From: JANMCE01 sp031360915
GTDB taxonomy: Bacteria; Actinomycetota; Acidimicrobiia; Acidimicrobiales; Ilumatobacteraceae
Assembly: GCA_031360915.1 (NCBI GenBank)
Contig: JANMCE010000019.1
Span: 1-45,621, forward strand
Direction: 5' to 3'
Length of the DNA: 45,621 bases
In this document: one piece after another, positions 1 to 7,899 of the stretch
Layout: every line of letters starts with the position of its first letter
Numbering within the stretch: the first letter of the stretch is position 1
Translations under genes and position numbers: made by a program
Notes under the pieces: generated by a model
What the model was told of the DNA's origin: nothing
Database searches by the model: none
Seen by the model: the letters and a program-made list of their open reading frames with translations, nothing else

Positions 1-202
1 GTCTGCTCGGGAGACGAGCACCAGCAACAATCAGGTCAACGAGCCTGAAAGCCCAAGGGAAACACGTCACTGCCGATGCCCCTCCCAAGGTCACCCTACG
101 TGACCACCAACCCCTATCGGAGCAGGTACTCCAGTTATAGATGGGGAAACGCTCCGATATCCACAGGGCTTTCTTTCATACGGGGGCCTGAGCTTTCTGC
201 AA

Positions 203-1171
203 TCATCGGGGCCGTATCCAAGAAGGAAGGCCTCGGGAGCCGGCATTCTGGATAAGTCCGTCTCGCCGCATCCGGGTCAGCAGGTTGGAGATCTTGTCGT
301 CCTTTTGCGGATCGGACAGGGCCTCGCTGAGTTTCCCCCACAGCAGCGCATCAATGTCCTTGCGTGTCGCGTGGCCAAATCTGTCCAAGAAGTCGGTCAC
401 CAGTTTCATGTAATGGGCGTCGTCCTGGTTGCGGGTCCTGATATAGGCGGCCTTCGTGCCAGCCGCCGCTGCGACAACGGCGGCTACGTGCAGGTTCGGC
501 CGGCGGCCCTCGATGAGGCCGGCCTTGCGCAATCGTTGGGTCGCGTCTGGGGAGATCGGTAGGCGCTTCTGCACGCGGTCGAGTGCGAGGATGTCGATAA
601 GCGGGAGGTCGGTTCGCTGCATCAGCAACTGGCTGTAGGCGAGGTCAACCACGCCGCCATGAATGGTCAGACGGACGGCGTTCGGCTCCGTCAGGTCGTA
701 GTCGGGCAGCGGCAGGTAGCGCTTGGCCTGTTGCGAGTGCATGTGATGGATACCGGAGCCGATGGTGTCGATCATGTTCAACTCGACCATGGCTTGGGTG
801 AGGAACGGGTTGCGATAGCGCCTCGGCCGCTTACTACCGGTCACGTACTCATCGGGCTGGCCCTCGTAGAACGCCCCTTCGTTCTCGAAGATCAGGCGGT
901 CGATCCGCTCGGTGACCACAATGCGGCCACCCCGTGCGTAGTCCTGGTGGGCGATGCAGTTGTGCAGCGCCTCCAGCACCGTCCGCTGGTCATATTTGGA
1001 GACCTCGACGGGAAGGAGTTCACCCGGCGGCAGCAGCCGAATCTGCACATTCCGGATGCGCTGATAGAGACGAGTCGTGGCCAAGAGGAACGGTAGCCTG
1101 AAGTGCTCATAGGCCCGTTCTTCTCCTTCAAGCACCCACGCCCATTCCGAATTCCGCGACACTCGGCGCAC
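203..1171 (-). pseudogene. 5'-truncated RecG-like / AlbA_2-family ATP-binding protein
   Basis: The 322-residue reading frame matches the C-terminal half of the AlbA_2/'RecG-like' ATP-binding proteins (putative transcriptional regulators or defence-related ATPases). Visible motifs are a GHKL-type N-box with E67, H70 and N71 followed by HQDY (75-78), the FENEG loop (95-99), and TIGSGIHHM (136-144). A winged-helix-like C-terminus follows. Family members normally carry about 200 further N-terminal residues including the AlbA_2 domain. Here the frame begins inside the linker (ending WVLEGEERAYEHF), and I found no continuation in any frame up to 1350. It is therefore most likely a decayed remnant, although expression from the GTG/ATG near 1171 cannot be excluded. 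It has no operon partner. Confidence 0.6.
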
Positions 1172-1350
1172 GCACGCCTACGGAGACAGTACCTCAGCGC
1201 ATTCGCCCGCGGACCGGAAGGAGCATCTGGGCCCGGCGGGCTGCGCCAAACGACTGCCGACACGCGATCCATCCGTCGATCTTCTTGTGGCGGTGTTCCA
1301 ACGACGACATCGCAGGCGCGGGCCCTCTGATTCCCGATCGCGCCTGCTGC

Positions 1351-1941
1351 CTATGTAAACGGCGGTGGCGGGCTTGGTGGCGAGAACGGTGCTGGCGGCG
1401 GTGGCGCGGGAACGGACCAACCGACTGCATCCGGCGACGATGGTCGCACAACGGGAGTCCACGGTGCATCGGGACGACGCACGAGGCGATGATGACGGTT
1501 TCCGCCCCGAAGGCCCATACGCGCAGCTACGAAGACGGTCACTCCCCAAAACCCTACGGCGATGGGATTGTCCTCGATGCCGATCCTGATCAGGCGCACC
1601 GCTGAGGTGACCCCGAGCCAGACCGGGATCGAGCCCGTCGTGCCGCTCTTGCTTAACTCCTGCACGCCGAGCGACCGCACGATGAAGTACTCCGACATCA
1701 ACACGGTCAGCACAGCAATGACACCAGCAATCACCGCAGCACTCTTGCCGGGGATACGTATTCCTTCGAGCACGCCGTACCCAATGAGCGCACCAACACC
1801 GAGCGCGCCGTAGATGAATTGAATATGGGCGAAGAAGACAATCGCCCACCAGATGCCGCCTCCGACGATGCCGGCGGCCACCCCGTACACAATCCCCATC
1901 GCGACGTTCGGTTTCTGTACTTCGGCAAACGGCAAAGTCAT
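1351..1941 (-). CDS. small multi-pass membrane protein with Pro-rich tail
   Basis: The 196-residue product has about four hydrophobic segments (roughly residues 12-37, 40-60, 66-88 and 125-143). After them comes a tail of about 50 residues rich in Arg, His and then Pro (ending in PPPPFT). I recognise no family or catalytic motif. The glycine-rich first segments (VAAGIVGGGIWW) suit a packed membrane bundle. The gene stands alone on the minus strand, about 130 bp upstream of the GGDEF-like gene. The basic-to-Pro tail may lie in the cytoplasm or may come from read-through into lower-quality sequence, since composition changes noticeably after residue 144. Function unknown. Confidence 0.55.
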   Translation of the reverse strand: MTLPFAEVQKPNVAMGIVYGVAAGIVGGGIWWAIVFFAHIQFIYGALGVGALIGYGVLEGIRIPGKSAAVIAGVIAVLTVLMSEYFIVRSLGVQELSKSGTTGSIPVWLGVTSAVRLIRIGIEDNPIAVGFWGVTVFVAARMGLRGGNRHHRLVRRPDAPWTPVVRPSSPDAVGWSVPAPPPPAPFSPPSPPPPFT

Positions 1942-2069
1942 CGGCGAAAGCTATAGCGGACGAGGCGCCGCGAGTGCTGGTCGCCAAAACAAAGAAACGA
2001 CCGTACGCACCTCAACCAGAGTTGAACGTACGGACGGCCGTTTGCAAGGATCCCACCACGGGGAACGGA

Positions 2070-2753
2070 TTAACTCGCGGTGGCAACCTCAATGCGAGCC
2101 TGCGGCCACTCGGCCGCCGTGCCCAGGGCCTCTTCGGTCTTGGCCAGCAGCTCGGCCGAGTTGAAAGCGTGCGCCGGGTAGCAGGCGATTCCTGCCCACT
2201 GCACCATCGTGTCGTCGACCTCGCCGAGACACCGACGGAGACGCTCGAGCGTCCAGACTGCACCGTCCTCCGGCGTGTCTTCGAGGATGAACGCGAACCG
2301 GCCGTCATCAAGATGGCAGGCAATGTCGGAGTCTCGCAGCGTCGTGCGAATGGCGTGTGAGACCTTCACCATGTCGGCCGGGATGCTGCGGTCGGGGCCG
2401 GCCGAGACCGACACGAGCGCAACCGAAACGGGGCGAAGGTGACGCTTGGCCGCTAACACGCGAGTATCGATGGTGGCCTTGAAATAGTTCTCGTTGAAAA
2501 GACCGGTCACCGAATGGTTGATCGGCTCATCGGACGGCATTACCGGCAGCGCACCGTGAGCCATCGCAACCGAGGCCGCCGATGGGGCGGAGACGACTGG
2601 TTGGCGGGCGGCCACAAAACCGAGCGCGGCAGACACGAGCGCAAACAGTCCGGCCGCAAGCGAGAAGGCCTTCTGGCCGTCAAGCATCCCTGCGAGACCA
2701 GCCACCAGACCGAGCCCACCGGCGAGAAGAGCGACCAGCTGTACCTTCCTCAT
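2070..2753 (-). CDS. membrane protein with degenerate GGDEF domain
   Basis: The 227-residue protein starts with two closely spaced transmembrane segments (about 7-24 and 28-50), then an Ala-rich linker, then a GGDEF fold from about residue 80. The entry motif reads VTGLFNENYF (82-91), like the usual LTGLxNRxxF. At the catalytic signature the protein has DDGRF (149-153) in place of GGDEF, so diguanylate cyclase activity is unlikely. The C-terminal half retains the family layout (RLRRCLGE, then GIACYP). A role as a c-di-GMP or GTP sensor, or as a scaffold, is inference. Its start codon overlaps the end of the mutase gene by 4 bp (2750-2753), so the two are probably co-transcribed and translationally coupled. 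Confidence 0.75.
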   Translation of the reverse strand: MRKVQLVALLAGGLGLVAGLAGMLDGQKAFSLAAGLFALVSAALGFVAARQPVVSAPSAASVAMAHGALPVMPSDEPINHSVTGLFNENYFKATIDTRVLAAKRHLRPVSVALVSVSAGPDRSIPADMVKVSHAIRTTLRDSDIACHLDDGRFAFILEDTPEDGAVWTLERLRRCLGEVDDTMVQWAGIACYPAHAFNSAELLAKTEEALGTAAEWPQARIEVATAS

Positions 2754-4696
2754 GCCGCACCTGCTCGATGGCGCTCCGCAATGCCCACAATGTCGTTCAT
2801 GATCTTTCCTAGCTCGAAATCTTTCGGTGTGTAGACGGCTGCAACCCCAGCAGCAAGGAGTGCTTCGCGATCCGATTCAGGGATGATGCCACCAACGATC
2901 ACCGGTGCATCAACTCCTTGCGCCCGCAAGCACTTCATAACGGAGGGGACAAGCGACAGGTGGCTGCCCGACAGAATGGACAAACCAACGACATCGGGGT
3001 CTTCGTCCCGAGCCGTTGCGGCAATCTGCGCGGGCGTAGAACGAATACCCGAGTAGATCACCTCCATACCTGCATCGCGTGCGGCCACAGCTATCTGTTC
3101 GGCACCATTGCTATGTCCATCAAGGCCTGGCTTGGCAATTAAAAGACGAATTCTTCCGCCAGGCACCATTTCGACCCTTTTTTCCACATTTTTCCGCAAG
3201 TTTTGGCTCCGACCGAGCGCGGCGGCCACACCGGTCGGCGCGCGGAACTCGCCGAACACCCCGCGCAGCGCATCGGCCCACTCCCCCGTCGTGCCTCCGG
3301 CCCGAGCCAAAGCAATGGTGACCGGCATTAAGTTTTCGTCCGTTTTCGCCACCCGACGCAACTCATGAAGCGCCCCGGCGACCGCCGCGGCATCGCGTTC
3401 GGCCCGCCACGTCGCCAACTCGGCGACCTCCTCGGCTTCGCGAGCTGGATCGACCGACAGGATCGAACCCTCACCGGTCAACGGAGACTGCGCCGTCTCG
3501 GTAAAGCGGTTCACGCCCACCACGACCTGCTCCCCGCTCTCAATCCTTCTGGTGCGATCGGCCAGGCTGGACACCAGGCGGCCCTTCATCACCTCAATCG
3601 CTTCGAACGCGCCGCCGAGTGCCAGCACATCATCCAGTTCCGCCTGAGCCGCAGCTTTCAGCTCCGCAGTGCGAGCCTCGATCACGCGTGAGCCGTCGAA
3701 GATGTCCTCGTACTCCAGCAGATCGCTTTCGTATGCCAACACCTGCTGCATTCGCAACGCCCACTGCTGATCCCACGGCGTCGGCAAACCCAGCGCCTCG
3801 TTCCACGCCGGAAGTTGCACCGACCGCGCCCGCGCGGACTTCGACAGAGTGACTGCCAGCATCTCCAGCACGATGCGCTGCACGTTGTTTTCGGGTTGGG
3901 CCTCGGTGAGTCCGAGGCTGTTCACCTGAACCCCGTAGCGGAAACGGCGAGCCTTCGTATCAGTCACCCCGTAGCGATAGCGGCCGATCTCGTCCCACAT
4001 CTCGGTCATGGCCCGCAGCTTGCAGACCTCTTCCACGAATCGAATACCCGCGTTCACGAAGAAGCTGATGGAGGCAAACACATCGCTGAACTGAGCGGGA
4101 GCAACCTGACCCGAGTCGCGGACCGCGTCGAGCACGCCGATTGCGGTCGCCATCGAAAACGCGATCTCTTGTACCGGCGTCGCGCCGGCCTCCTGCAGGT
4201 GATAAGAGCACACGTTCATCGGGTTCCAGCTGGGCGCGTGGTGCGCACACCAGGCGATCATGTCGACGATCAGCCGCCGACTAGCGGCCGGAGGAAAGAT
4301 GTACGTACCCCGAGACAGGTACTCCTTCACAATGTCGTTCTGTGTGGTGCCGCGCAGCTCTTCCGGGGCGACCCCTTGTTCGGTCGCGTTCGTGACATAA
4401 AGAGCGAATAGCCAGGCGGCGGTGGCATTGATCGTCATCGACGTGTTCATGGTGGCTGGCTCTATGCCATCCATCAACGAACGCATGTGGCCGAGGTGCG
4501 CCACCGGCACGCCGACCTTGCCCACCTCACCGGCGGCCATCGGCGAATCCGGGTCGTAGCCCGTCTGGGTCGGCAGGTCGAAAGCGATCGACAACCCGGT
4601 CTGGCCCTTGGCCAGATTGGTCCGGTACAACGCATTGGAGGCAGACGCCGACGAATGCCCCGAATACGTGCGCATCAGCCAGGCTGGGTCGGTCAC
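2750..4696 (-). CDS. meaA: B12-dependent acyl-CoA mutase, MeaA / ethylmalonyl-CoA mutase type
   Basis: Member of the methylmalonyl-CoA mutase superfamily that rearranges the carbon skeleton of a branched acyl-CoA using adenosylcobalamin. The N-terminal TIM-barrel part contains RTYSGHSSASASNALYR, then AFDLPTQTGYD, NTSMTINATA, and WNPMNVCSYHLQEAGATP. This wording fits the ethylmalonyl-CoA mutase/MeaA branch better than classical methylmalonyl-CoA mutase. The C-terminal cobalamin domain (about 515-640) has DGHSNG with the axial-ligand His near residue 528, LSILSGSH, and IVGGIIP. I chose the GTG at 4696 (VTDPAWLMRTYSGH), 11 bp after the aat stop, because homologs start there. The longer frame from 4816 would run 107 bp into aat. 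MeaA acts in the ethylmalonyl-CoA pathway of acetate assimilation; no crotonyl-CoA carboxylase/reductase is in the window. Substrate choice is inferred. Confidence 0.9.
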   Translation of the reverse strand: MTDPAWLMRTYSGHSSASASNALYRTNLAKGQTGLSIAFDLPTQTGYDPDSPMAAGEVGKVGVPVAHLGHMRSLMDGIEPATMNTSMTINATAAWLFALYVTNATEQGVAPEELRGTTQNDIVKEYLSRGTYIFPPAASRRLIVDMIAWCAHHAPSWNPMNVCSYHLQEAGATPVQEIAFSMATAIGVLDAVRDSGQVAPAQFSDVFASISFFVNAGIRFVEEVCKLRAMTEMWDEIGRYRYGVTDTKARRFRYGVQVNSLGLTEAQPENNVQRIVLEMLAVTLSKSARARSVQLPAWNEALGLPTPWDQQWALRMQQVLAYESDLLEYEDIFDGSRVIEARTAELKAAAQAELDDVLALGGAFEAIEVMKGRLVSSLADRTRRIESGEQVVVGVNRFTETAQSPLTGEGSILSVDPAREAEEVAELATWRAERDAAAVAGALHELRRVAKTDENLMPVTIALARAGGTTGEWADALRGVFGEFRAPTGVAAALGRSQNLRKNVEKRVEMVPGGRIRLLIAKPGLDGHSNGAEQIAVAARDAGMEVIYSGIRSTPAQIAATARDEDPDVVGLSILSGSHLSLVPSVMKCLRAQGVDAPVIVGGIIPESDREALLAAGVAAVYTPKDFELGKIMNDIVGIAERHRAGAA

Positions 4697-4707
4697 GAGC
4701 AACAGCT

Positions 4708-5472
4708 TTACAGGTGCCAGTGAGTGTCGGTATGTAGAGCGTGGTCGAGGCGGCGGAGGTACTCGGCGCGAGGGATGTCGATGACCCCGAGGGAGGCGAG
4801 GTGGTCGGTTTTCCACTGCACGTCGAGCAAGGTAAAGCCGCCCGCTCGGAGATGTTCGACCAGCGCCACCAAGGCCACCTTGGATGCATCGGTGGCCTCG
4901 TGGAACATGCTTTCGCCGGCGAACAGCCCGTTGATGGCCAGGCCATACAGGCCGCCGACGAGGCGGTCGTTCCGCCAGACCTCCACCGAGTGGGCCCAGC
5001 CCAGATCATGCAGCGACGTGTAGGCCTCAATGAACGGACGATCGATCCAGCCGTGCGGTCGGTCCGGGTCAGCGCACCGCTCAATGACGGCCCGGAACGA
5101 CGCATCGACGGTCACGTCAAAACGGCCGCGGCTCGTGCGCAGCGATCTACTCACGATCAGCCCTTCGAGCGGCAAGACGCCGCGGGGATTCGGAGACCAC
5201 CATCCGAGTCGACGACGGGTGAGCGGCATCGGGAACAGACCGATGCGATACGCCGACAGGATCGTGCCGGGTTCGAGGTCCCCACCCCCGCACACCAGAT
5301 CGTCCGGAGCATCGAGTGGCCACGGCAACTCCCAACGGCTCGGCGGCGGTTCAACGGGTTGGCGCGCCCCGCCACCCCGTCCGGACACGCGCTCCTCCAC
5401 CGGACGAAGGGTAGCAGCCACCCGATTTCTCAGGAGTACGTCTCGTTCTTGATATTCGTCCTCATCCAACAC
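4708..5472 (-). CDS. aat: leucyl/phenylalanyl-tRNA--protein transferase
   Basis: Transfers Leu or Phe from charged tRNA to the N-terminal Arg/Lys of proteins, which marks them for the ClpS/ClpAP N-end-rule pathway. Family signatures are clear: GGGDL (62-66), GLFPMP (78-83), WWSPNPRGVLP (91-101), GWAHSVEVW (158-166), GGLYGLA, GESMFH (186-191), and the C-terminal LLDVQWKTDHLASLG. At 254 residues it is about 20-45 longer than usual because of an N-terminal stretch (about 1-45) with no family similarity, so a start further downstream is possible. It is the upstream gene of a probable aat-meaA-GGDEF operon. The three genes have no obvious functional link. Confidence 0.92.
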   Translation of the reverse strand: MLDEDEYQERDVLLRNRVAATLRPVEERVSGRGGGARQPVEPPPSRWELPWPLDAPDDLVCGGGDLEPGTILSAYRIGLFPMPLTRRRLGWWSPNPRGVLPLEGLIVSRSLRTSRGRFDVTVDASFRAVIERCADPDRPHGWIDRPFIEAYTSLHDLGWAHSVEVWRNDRLVGGLYGLAINGLFAGESMFHEATDASKVALVALVEHLRAGGFTLLDVQWKTDHLASLGVIDIPRAEYLRRLDHALHTDTHWHL

Positions 5473-5511
5473 GGACCGTCATTGGATGATCTCCGAAAAC
5501 GTCCATAATTC

Positions 5512-5541
5512 TTGACACTAGTTAGTTCGGGCGACCCTATG
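5512..5541 (+). promoter_or_regulatory. candidate sigma70-type promoter for the surface-protein operon
   Basis: A perfect TTGACA -35 hexamer lies at 5512-5517. About 17-18 bp downstream is a poor -10 (CCCTAT, 5535-5540); TATGTA at 5538-5543 would need a 20-bp spacer. It sits about 50 bp upstream of the GTG start at 5591 in the divergent gap after aat. It is the only obvious promoter-like element at the head of the long plus-strand island. Confidence 0.4.
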
Positions 5542-5590
5542 TACTGAAATTCGTCGCTTCTATTCTGATGTGCAAAGTGGAGGTACGGGT

Positions 5591-6010
5591 GTGAATACAC
5601 GGCGGAAGATCGCGGCCATGGTGGCCGGAGCAGCATTGACTACAGCAGTACTCGTGACGGGCGCAAGCAGCCTGGCCGGTGCGGTGGCCATCCCGGGTGA
5701 CCCTACGCCGGCCGAGTGTGCCGTCATCGCCCAGCAGGCCATCGACAAGGGCATCTCGTTTGTCGCGGAGCTCGCCAACCAGGGCGGCGGCAACTGTCCG
5801 ATCCCGGCGACACCCTCGACCGTCCTCGGCAACACCGTTGTCAACGCGGTGACCACGTCCATAACGTCCACCACGACGGCAAAGGTGGTCGCTGGAACCC
5901 TGCCGAAGTCAGGCGGTAACGCAACCGGGACCCTCGTCGTCGGTGGCGTGCTGGTCGTGCTCGGTGGCGCTCTCGTTCTCGTCAACAGGCGTCGAACTCC
6001 TCCGGAGTGA
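5591..6010 (+). CDS. small secreted protein with LPKSG sorting-type C-terminus
   Basis: The 139-residue product begins at GTG 5591, which is preceded by GGAGGT (5579-5584). An in-frame GTG at 5570 lies ahead of this ribosome site and is rejected. The N-terminus is a signal peptide (RRK at 4-6, hydrophobic core about 8-24, probable cleavage after about residue 33). The mature part is Thr/Ala/Val-rich with two cysteines (C43, C69) that could pair. The C-terminus carries LPKSG (104-108), a hydrophobic segment (about 114-132) and RRR, which is the layout of a sortase substrate with Ser in place of the usual Thr. No sortase is in the window. The stop overlaps the next start by 4 bp (GTGA), so it is coupled to the DUF4012 gene. 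Confidence 0.8.
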   Translation: MNTRRKIAAMVAGAALTTAVLVTGASSLAGAVAIPGDPTPAECAVIAQQAIDKGISFVAELANQGGGNCPIPATPSTVLGNTVVNAVTTSITSTTTAKVVAGTLPKSGGNATGTLVVGGVLVVLGGALVLVNRRRTPPE

Positions 6011-7740
6011 CGCGGCCGCTCTCCAGACGGCGGGCCTTCTACATCCTCGGGCTCACGGCGCTCGCCTCACTCGGTTGGGCTGCTCGCTGCGCCCAGTTGT
6101 CGCGGACCGTCTACCGCGAACTGAGTGTCGCCGAGGCGCATCTCGGTCTGCTGCGAGACAAGGACGCCGTCCAGTCGATACTCAGCGGCGAGTCCTCCGA
6201 TCTGGCCCTAGCACAGACCTCGTTGCATCATGCCCGGACCCACTTGCAGTCGCGCTGGTTTTGGCCCTTGCGCGCCATACCTGTGGCCAGCCGTCAGTTC
6301 GACTCAGCGCTTGCACTGACCGGGACAACGAGCACCATCGTCGACCTCGCCGTCGACACTGGTCGAGTCCTTTCACCAACGAGTCGCGCATCGCTGGATC
6401 GAGCGCAGGTCCTGACGGAACTGAGCTCGCTGTCGTCGCGGCTCGGGGAAGTCCTCCATCGCCCTCGGCTCGGACCGTCCACGCTGCTGGTCGCCCCACT
6501 GGACCGAGCGCGGGCACAGTTGGCCGCTCAAATCGAGCAACTTCGCCCGACCATCGACCGAGCCAATGCAACCCTGCCCGGCTTCACGAGCTTGACCAAC
6601 GGACCACGGCGCTACCTGGTCGTGGCCGCCAACAACGCCGAGATGGCTGCCGGTGCCGGCCTTCCGTTGGCGGTCGCAACGGTCGACATCAGCCACGGAG
6701 AACCTGTTTTTTCAGCCTGGAAGTGGTCCGGCGACCTCCCGATACCCGGCGACGGCGTGCCCATGACAGCCGAACTCGCATCGCTCTGGTCCTTTGCATC
6801 ACCCAACGGTGACCTTCGGCGAGCCCTCGTGTCGCCTCGCTTTACGACCACGGCACCTCTCCTCGCGAGAGAGTTCGAGACCGCCACCGGAACGAAGGTG
6901 GACGGTGTGGTGCTCATCGACATCGTCGGCCTCCAAAGGATCGTCGCCGCCAGCGGGAAGACCGAGGACGGAACATCGCTGCCCGCCACCCAGATCATTC
7001 CCGAGTTGTTGCACGACCAGTACATCGCTATCGACGGAACCCTCATCGGCAGCCACCAGCAGCGAGAGGAAAAACTCAGCCAGCAGGCCGCCAAGGCCGC
7101 CGCCCTTCTGCTCGCTCCGACCACCGATCCGTTGAGGCTGGCTCGCGGCCTTGCCGACGCGGTGGCTGGTCGACATCTGCTCATGTGGTCAGCGTCTGCG
7201 GATGAGCAGCAGGCGTTCGCCTCGCTTGGTGCCGACGGCGAACTCACCGAACATTCGGTGATGGTCAACCTGCAAAACGTTGCGTCCAACAAGCTCGACT
7301 GGTTCGCCCGCTTGTCGTCGTCGCTCTCGGTGGAGCGCCTGGCCAACGGTGACCAGCACCTGACCGTGCAGGTCACGATCGCCAACAACGTTCCCGATGG
7401 CGAGCCGGCCTACGTCGCCGGACCCAGCTCGGCTGCTCGACACTACGGTCAGTACGTCGGCTACCTCACGTTGCACGTGCCCGGCGCAGCCACCGATGTC
7501 CACCTCGGCAGTGCGTCGCCGGTGATCGTGAGTGGTGCCGACGGACCGACCCGGCTCATTGGTCAGATCGTCGCGATCGAAAAGAACCGGACGTACCAGG
7601 TGACGTTTCACTTCACGTTGCCCCCTGGTTCCACCGAAGTTCGCGTCGAACCGAGTGCCCGGTTTCCGAGCGTCCCGTGGACGGCCGGCGACGACCAGTG
7701 GATCGACGACCGCTCCCACCAAATCCAACTTCGGCTCTAG
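6007..7740 (+). CDS. DUF4012 family membrane-anchored protein
   Basis: The 577-residue protein has an N-terminal membrane anchor (about residues 10-25, after RRR). A helical extracytoplasmic region follows (about 30-195) and then the DUF4012 domain. The family hallmark is RRYLVVAANNAEMAAGAG (from about residue 201), resembling the usual RYLVVxQNNAExRxxGG. DUF4012 proteins are of unknown biochemical function but recur in actinobacterial exopolysaccharide and surface-glycan clusters. The distal part (about 400-577) is beta-rich and resembles the extracytoplasmic C-terminal part seen in longer members. The GTG start lies inside the stop of the preceding gene. Position at the head of a glycan island suggests a role in cell-envelope polymer assembly; this is inference. 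Confidence 0.82.
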   Translation: MTRPLSRRRAFYILGLTALASLGWAARCAQLSRTVYRELSVAEAHLGLLRDKDAVQSILSGESSDLALAQTSLHHARTHLQSRWFWPLRAIPVASRQFDSALALTGTTSTIVDLAVDTGRVLSPTSRASLDRAQVLTELSSLSSRLGEVLHRPRLGPSTLLVAPLDRARAQLAAQIEQLRPTIDRANATLPGFTSLTNGPRRYLVVAANNAEMAAGAGLPLAVATVDISHGEPVFSAWKWSGDLPIPGDGVPMTAELASLWSFASPNGDLRRALVSPRFTTTAPLLAREFETATGTKVDGVVLIDIVGLQRIVAASGKTEDGTSLPATQIIPELLHDQYIAIDGTLIGSHQQREEKLSQQAAKAAALLLAPTTDPLRLARGLADAVAGRHLLMWSASADEQQAFASLGADGELTEHSVMVNLQNVASNKLDWFARLSSSLSVERLANGDQHLTVQVTIANNVPDGEPAYVAGPSSAARHYGQYVGYLTLHVPGAATDVHLGSASPVIVSGADGPTRLIGQIVAIEKNRTYQVTFHFTLPPGSTEVRVEPSARFPSVPWTAGDDQWIDDRSHQIQLRL

Positions 7741-7899
7741 AAGATCTCAGATCCTGAACCGTCCCAAGACGCGTGCTTGACGAACCAGAACGAGTCGGAA
7801 GAACTAGGGCCGGACGGCTCTCGACACCGCCGGTCGAATGGGAAAAAGTCGGGGTCGACCTCGGAAAGACGGCCGAACAATCCGCAGGGTGAGGAAATA

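Noticed and set aside
1178..1987. A 269-codon minus-strand frame over the small membrane protein
   Set aside because: It is Arg/Cys/Ser-rich with no domain and lies out of frame over the better membrane-protein frame; typical high-GC shadow.
4697..4816. Longer N-terminus for the mutase
   Set aside because: The extra residues are Arg/Pro-rich, lie over the end of aat, and homologs begin at the PAWLMRTYSGH segment.
7777..7899. TTG start adding 41 residues to the FtsK-like ATPase
   Set aside because: The ATG at 7900 has a GAGG site five bases upstream and puts the Cys cluster at the N-terminus; the extra part is hydrophilic and featureless.
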